Source of the DNA: Chloroflexota bacterium
GTDB lineage: Bacteria; Chloroflexota; UBA11872; VXNJ01
Direction of reading: 5' to 3'
Length of the DNA: 6,765 nt
Assembly (NCBI GenBank): GCA_026708165.1
Contig: JAPOVO010000363.1
Span: forward strand, 1-6,765
Shown here: positions 6,089 through 6,765 of the stretch, piece after piece
Position numbering within the stretch: position 1 is the stretch's first letter
Layout of the letters: each line of letters starts with the position of its first letter
Translations under genes and position numbers: made by a program
The notes under the pieces: model-generated
Told to the model about the DNA's origin: nothing
The model's database searches: none
What the model saw: the letters and a program-made list of their open reading frames with translations, nothing else

Positions 6089-6123
6089 GAGCTCTGGAGT
6101 CCGATTGGCGGACTCCAGAGCTC
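6089..6123. terminator. Perfect 15-bp hairpin between convergent genes
   Basis: GAGCTCTGGAGTCCG (6089-6103) and CGGACTCCAGAGCTC (6109-6123) are exact reverse complements around a 5-base loop, ATTGG. It lies 129 bases after the hydrolase stop and 103 bases after the fasciclin stop, where a shared bidirectional terminator would be expected. On the minus strand it is followed by TTTGCAAAAGG; on the plus strand by CCCGCTGTTCTC. Neither is a strong U-tract, so termination may be inefficient or the hairpin may stabilise mRNA ends. The rest of 5960-6226 shows nothing I can name. Confidence 0.6.
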
Positions 6124-6226
6124 CCCGCTGTTCTCGCGCAGCGGTATGGTTGCGCAAGGGAGCGCACGACCGGATAGGGAAGGGAAATGGGGGAAGTGAT
6201 CGCCGGTCGCGGCCCCCTGCGCGAGG

Positions 6227-6765
6227 CTAGTTTGCGGGTGGCACGAGCACCGAATCGATGACGTGGATGATCCCGTTGGACGCCTCGATGTCCGCGATGA
6301 GCACCGTTGCTTCACCTATCGAGACCGTCCCGCCGTCGACCGATATCGCAAGACTCGCGCCCTGCACGGTCTCCGCCGAGTCCAGCGTCACCACCTGCTC
6401 GGAGCTAACGGCCCCGGCAACTACGTGGTACAGCAAGATGTTCGTCAACGCCGGGATGTCGCCCAGCAGTGCCTCGACCGTGCCCTCCGGCAGGCTCGCG
6501 AACGCGTCGTCGGTCGGCGCGAAGACCGTGAACGGTCCTTCGCCTTGCAACGTCTCGACGAGACCCGCCGCTTCAAGCGCGGCCACCAGCGTCGTGAACC
6601 TGCCGTCGTTGACTGCCAGCTCCACGATGTCGGCTTGTGCCTCGGGCTGCGGGATCAACACCGTGTCGATCACGTGAATGACGCCGTTGGACGCCTCGAT
6701 GTCCGCGATGAGCACCGTTGCTTCACCTATCGAGACCGTCCCGCCGTCGACCGATATCGCAAGAC
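6227..6765 (-). CDS. Fasciclin-domain protein, tandem repeats, 5' end beyond window
   Basis: This is the C-terminal 178 residues of a longer protein; the frame is open to the right edge. A GTG at 6715 is an internal Val codon, not the start. The window holds the tail of one fasciclin (FAS1) domain ([20 protein letters not shown] to HVIDTVLIP), a short linker PQPEAQ, and then one complete domain. That domain runs from [19 protein letters not shown] through the H1 box [14 protein letters not shown] and the YHVVAG box to [14 protein letters not shown], and the protein ends four codons later with TAG. FAS1 proteins are normally secreted or surface-anchored and mediate adhesion; secretion is inferred because the N-terminus is not visible. 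No C-terminal anchor follows the last domain. The two domain ends are identical in DNA over 82 bases. It converges on the hydrolase gene and shares the hairpin at 6089-6123. Confidence 0.95.
   Translation of the reverse strand, partial: LAISVDGGTVSIGEATVLIADIEASNGVIHVIDTVLIPQPEAQADIVELAVNDGRFTTLVAALEAAGLVETLQGEGPFTVFAPTDDAFASLPEGTVEALLGDIPALTNILLYHVVAGAVSSEQVVTLDSAETVQGASLAISVDGGTVSIGEATVLIADIEASNGIIHVIDSVLVPPAN
6273..6354 (-). repeat. Fasciclin domain-end repeat, distal copy
   Basis: All 82 bases are identical to 6684-6765, which is exactly 411 bases (137 codons) away. The 23 bases just outside (6250-6272) match only at 17. The unit encodes the end of a FAS1 domain ([20 protein letters not shown]). 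Confidence 0.95.
6684..6765 (-). repeat. Fasciclin domain-end repeat, proximal copy
   Basis: This is the partner of 6273-6354. Identity reaches the very last base of the window, so the true repeat is at least 82 bases and probably longer. More copies may lie beyond the edge. Confidence 0.95.

Noticed and set aside
5195..6157. Minus-strand open frame of about 320 codons opposite the hydrolase
   Set aside because: The plus strand has all isochorismatase-family motifs. The antisense frame is open only because of G/C-rich third positions, and its product has no recognisable domain and is rich in Arg and His.
6713..6715. GTG as start of the fasciclin gene
   Set aside because: The frame continues upstream to the window edge with fasciclin sequence (VSIGEAT), and the same codon is internal in the next domain.

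Overview
This is a bacterial window: genes are closely packed, Shine-Dalgarno (SD) motifs precede most starts, and the DNA is GC-rich with G/C-ending codons. DUF2339 and DUF805 membrane proteins with zinc ribbons, tandem fasciclin domains, a membrane-anchored Ig-like/propeller protein and a RutB-like cysteine hydrolase would fit a Chloroflexota-type genome (SAR202 or Dehalococcoidia-like). No marker gene is present, so that is a low-confidence guess. There is no rRNA, tRNA, CRISPR array or recognisable transposase.

Layout. (1) 80-1735 (+): a membrane-anchored, probably extracytoplasmic protein with an Ig-like domain, a carboxypeptidase-regulatory-like domain and a C-terminal beta-propeller-like region. 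(2) 1735-1862 (+): a decayed 5' end of an isochorismatase-like hydrolase gene, carrying stop codons. (3) 4715 down to 1899 (-): a two-gene unit, DUF805 then DUF2339, each with one four-cysteine zinc ribbon, at opposite ends of the two proteins. (4) 4856-5029 (+): a 57-codon ORF of unknown nature with a good SD. (5) 5111-5236 (+): a decayed, frameshifted 3' end of a second copy of the propeller gene. (6) 5240-5959 (+): a full-length isochorismatase-like cysteine hydrolase with an intact Asp-Lys-Cys triad but no conventional start codon ahead of its catalytic Asp. (7) 5960-6226: a convergent intergenic region with two hairpins, one a perfect 15-bp stem. (8) 6765 down to 6227 (-): a fasciclin-domain protein cut by the right edge of the window, with a DNA-identical tandem repeat.

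The main result is a diverged direct repeat of about 173 bp (1689-1861 and 5191-5362) that flanks the DUF805/DUF2339 unit. Each copy covers the junction between the end of a propeller gene and the start of a hydrolase gene. On the left the propeller gene is whole and the hydrolase is a remnant; on the right the reverse holds. This implies that the two genes were once adjacent and overlapping (TAGTG stop/start). The junction was then either duplicated with reciprocal loss, or split by integration of a DNA carrying the same junction. The surviving hydrolase appears to have lost its ancestral GTG start in the process. No complete new defence or mobile system is visible.
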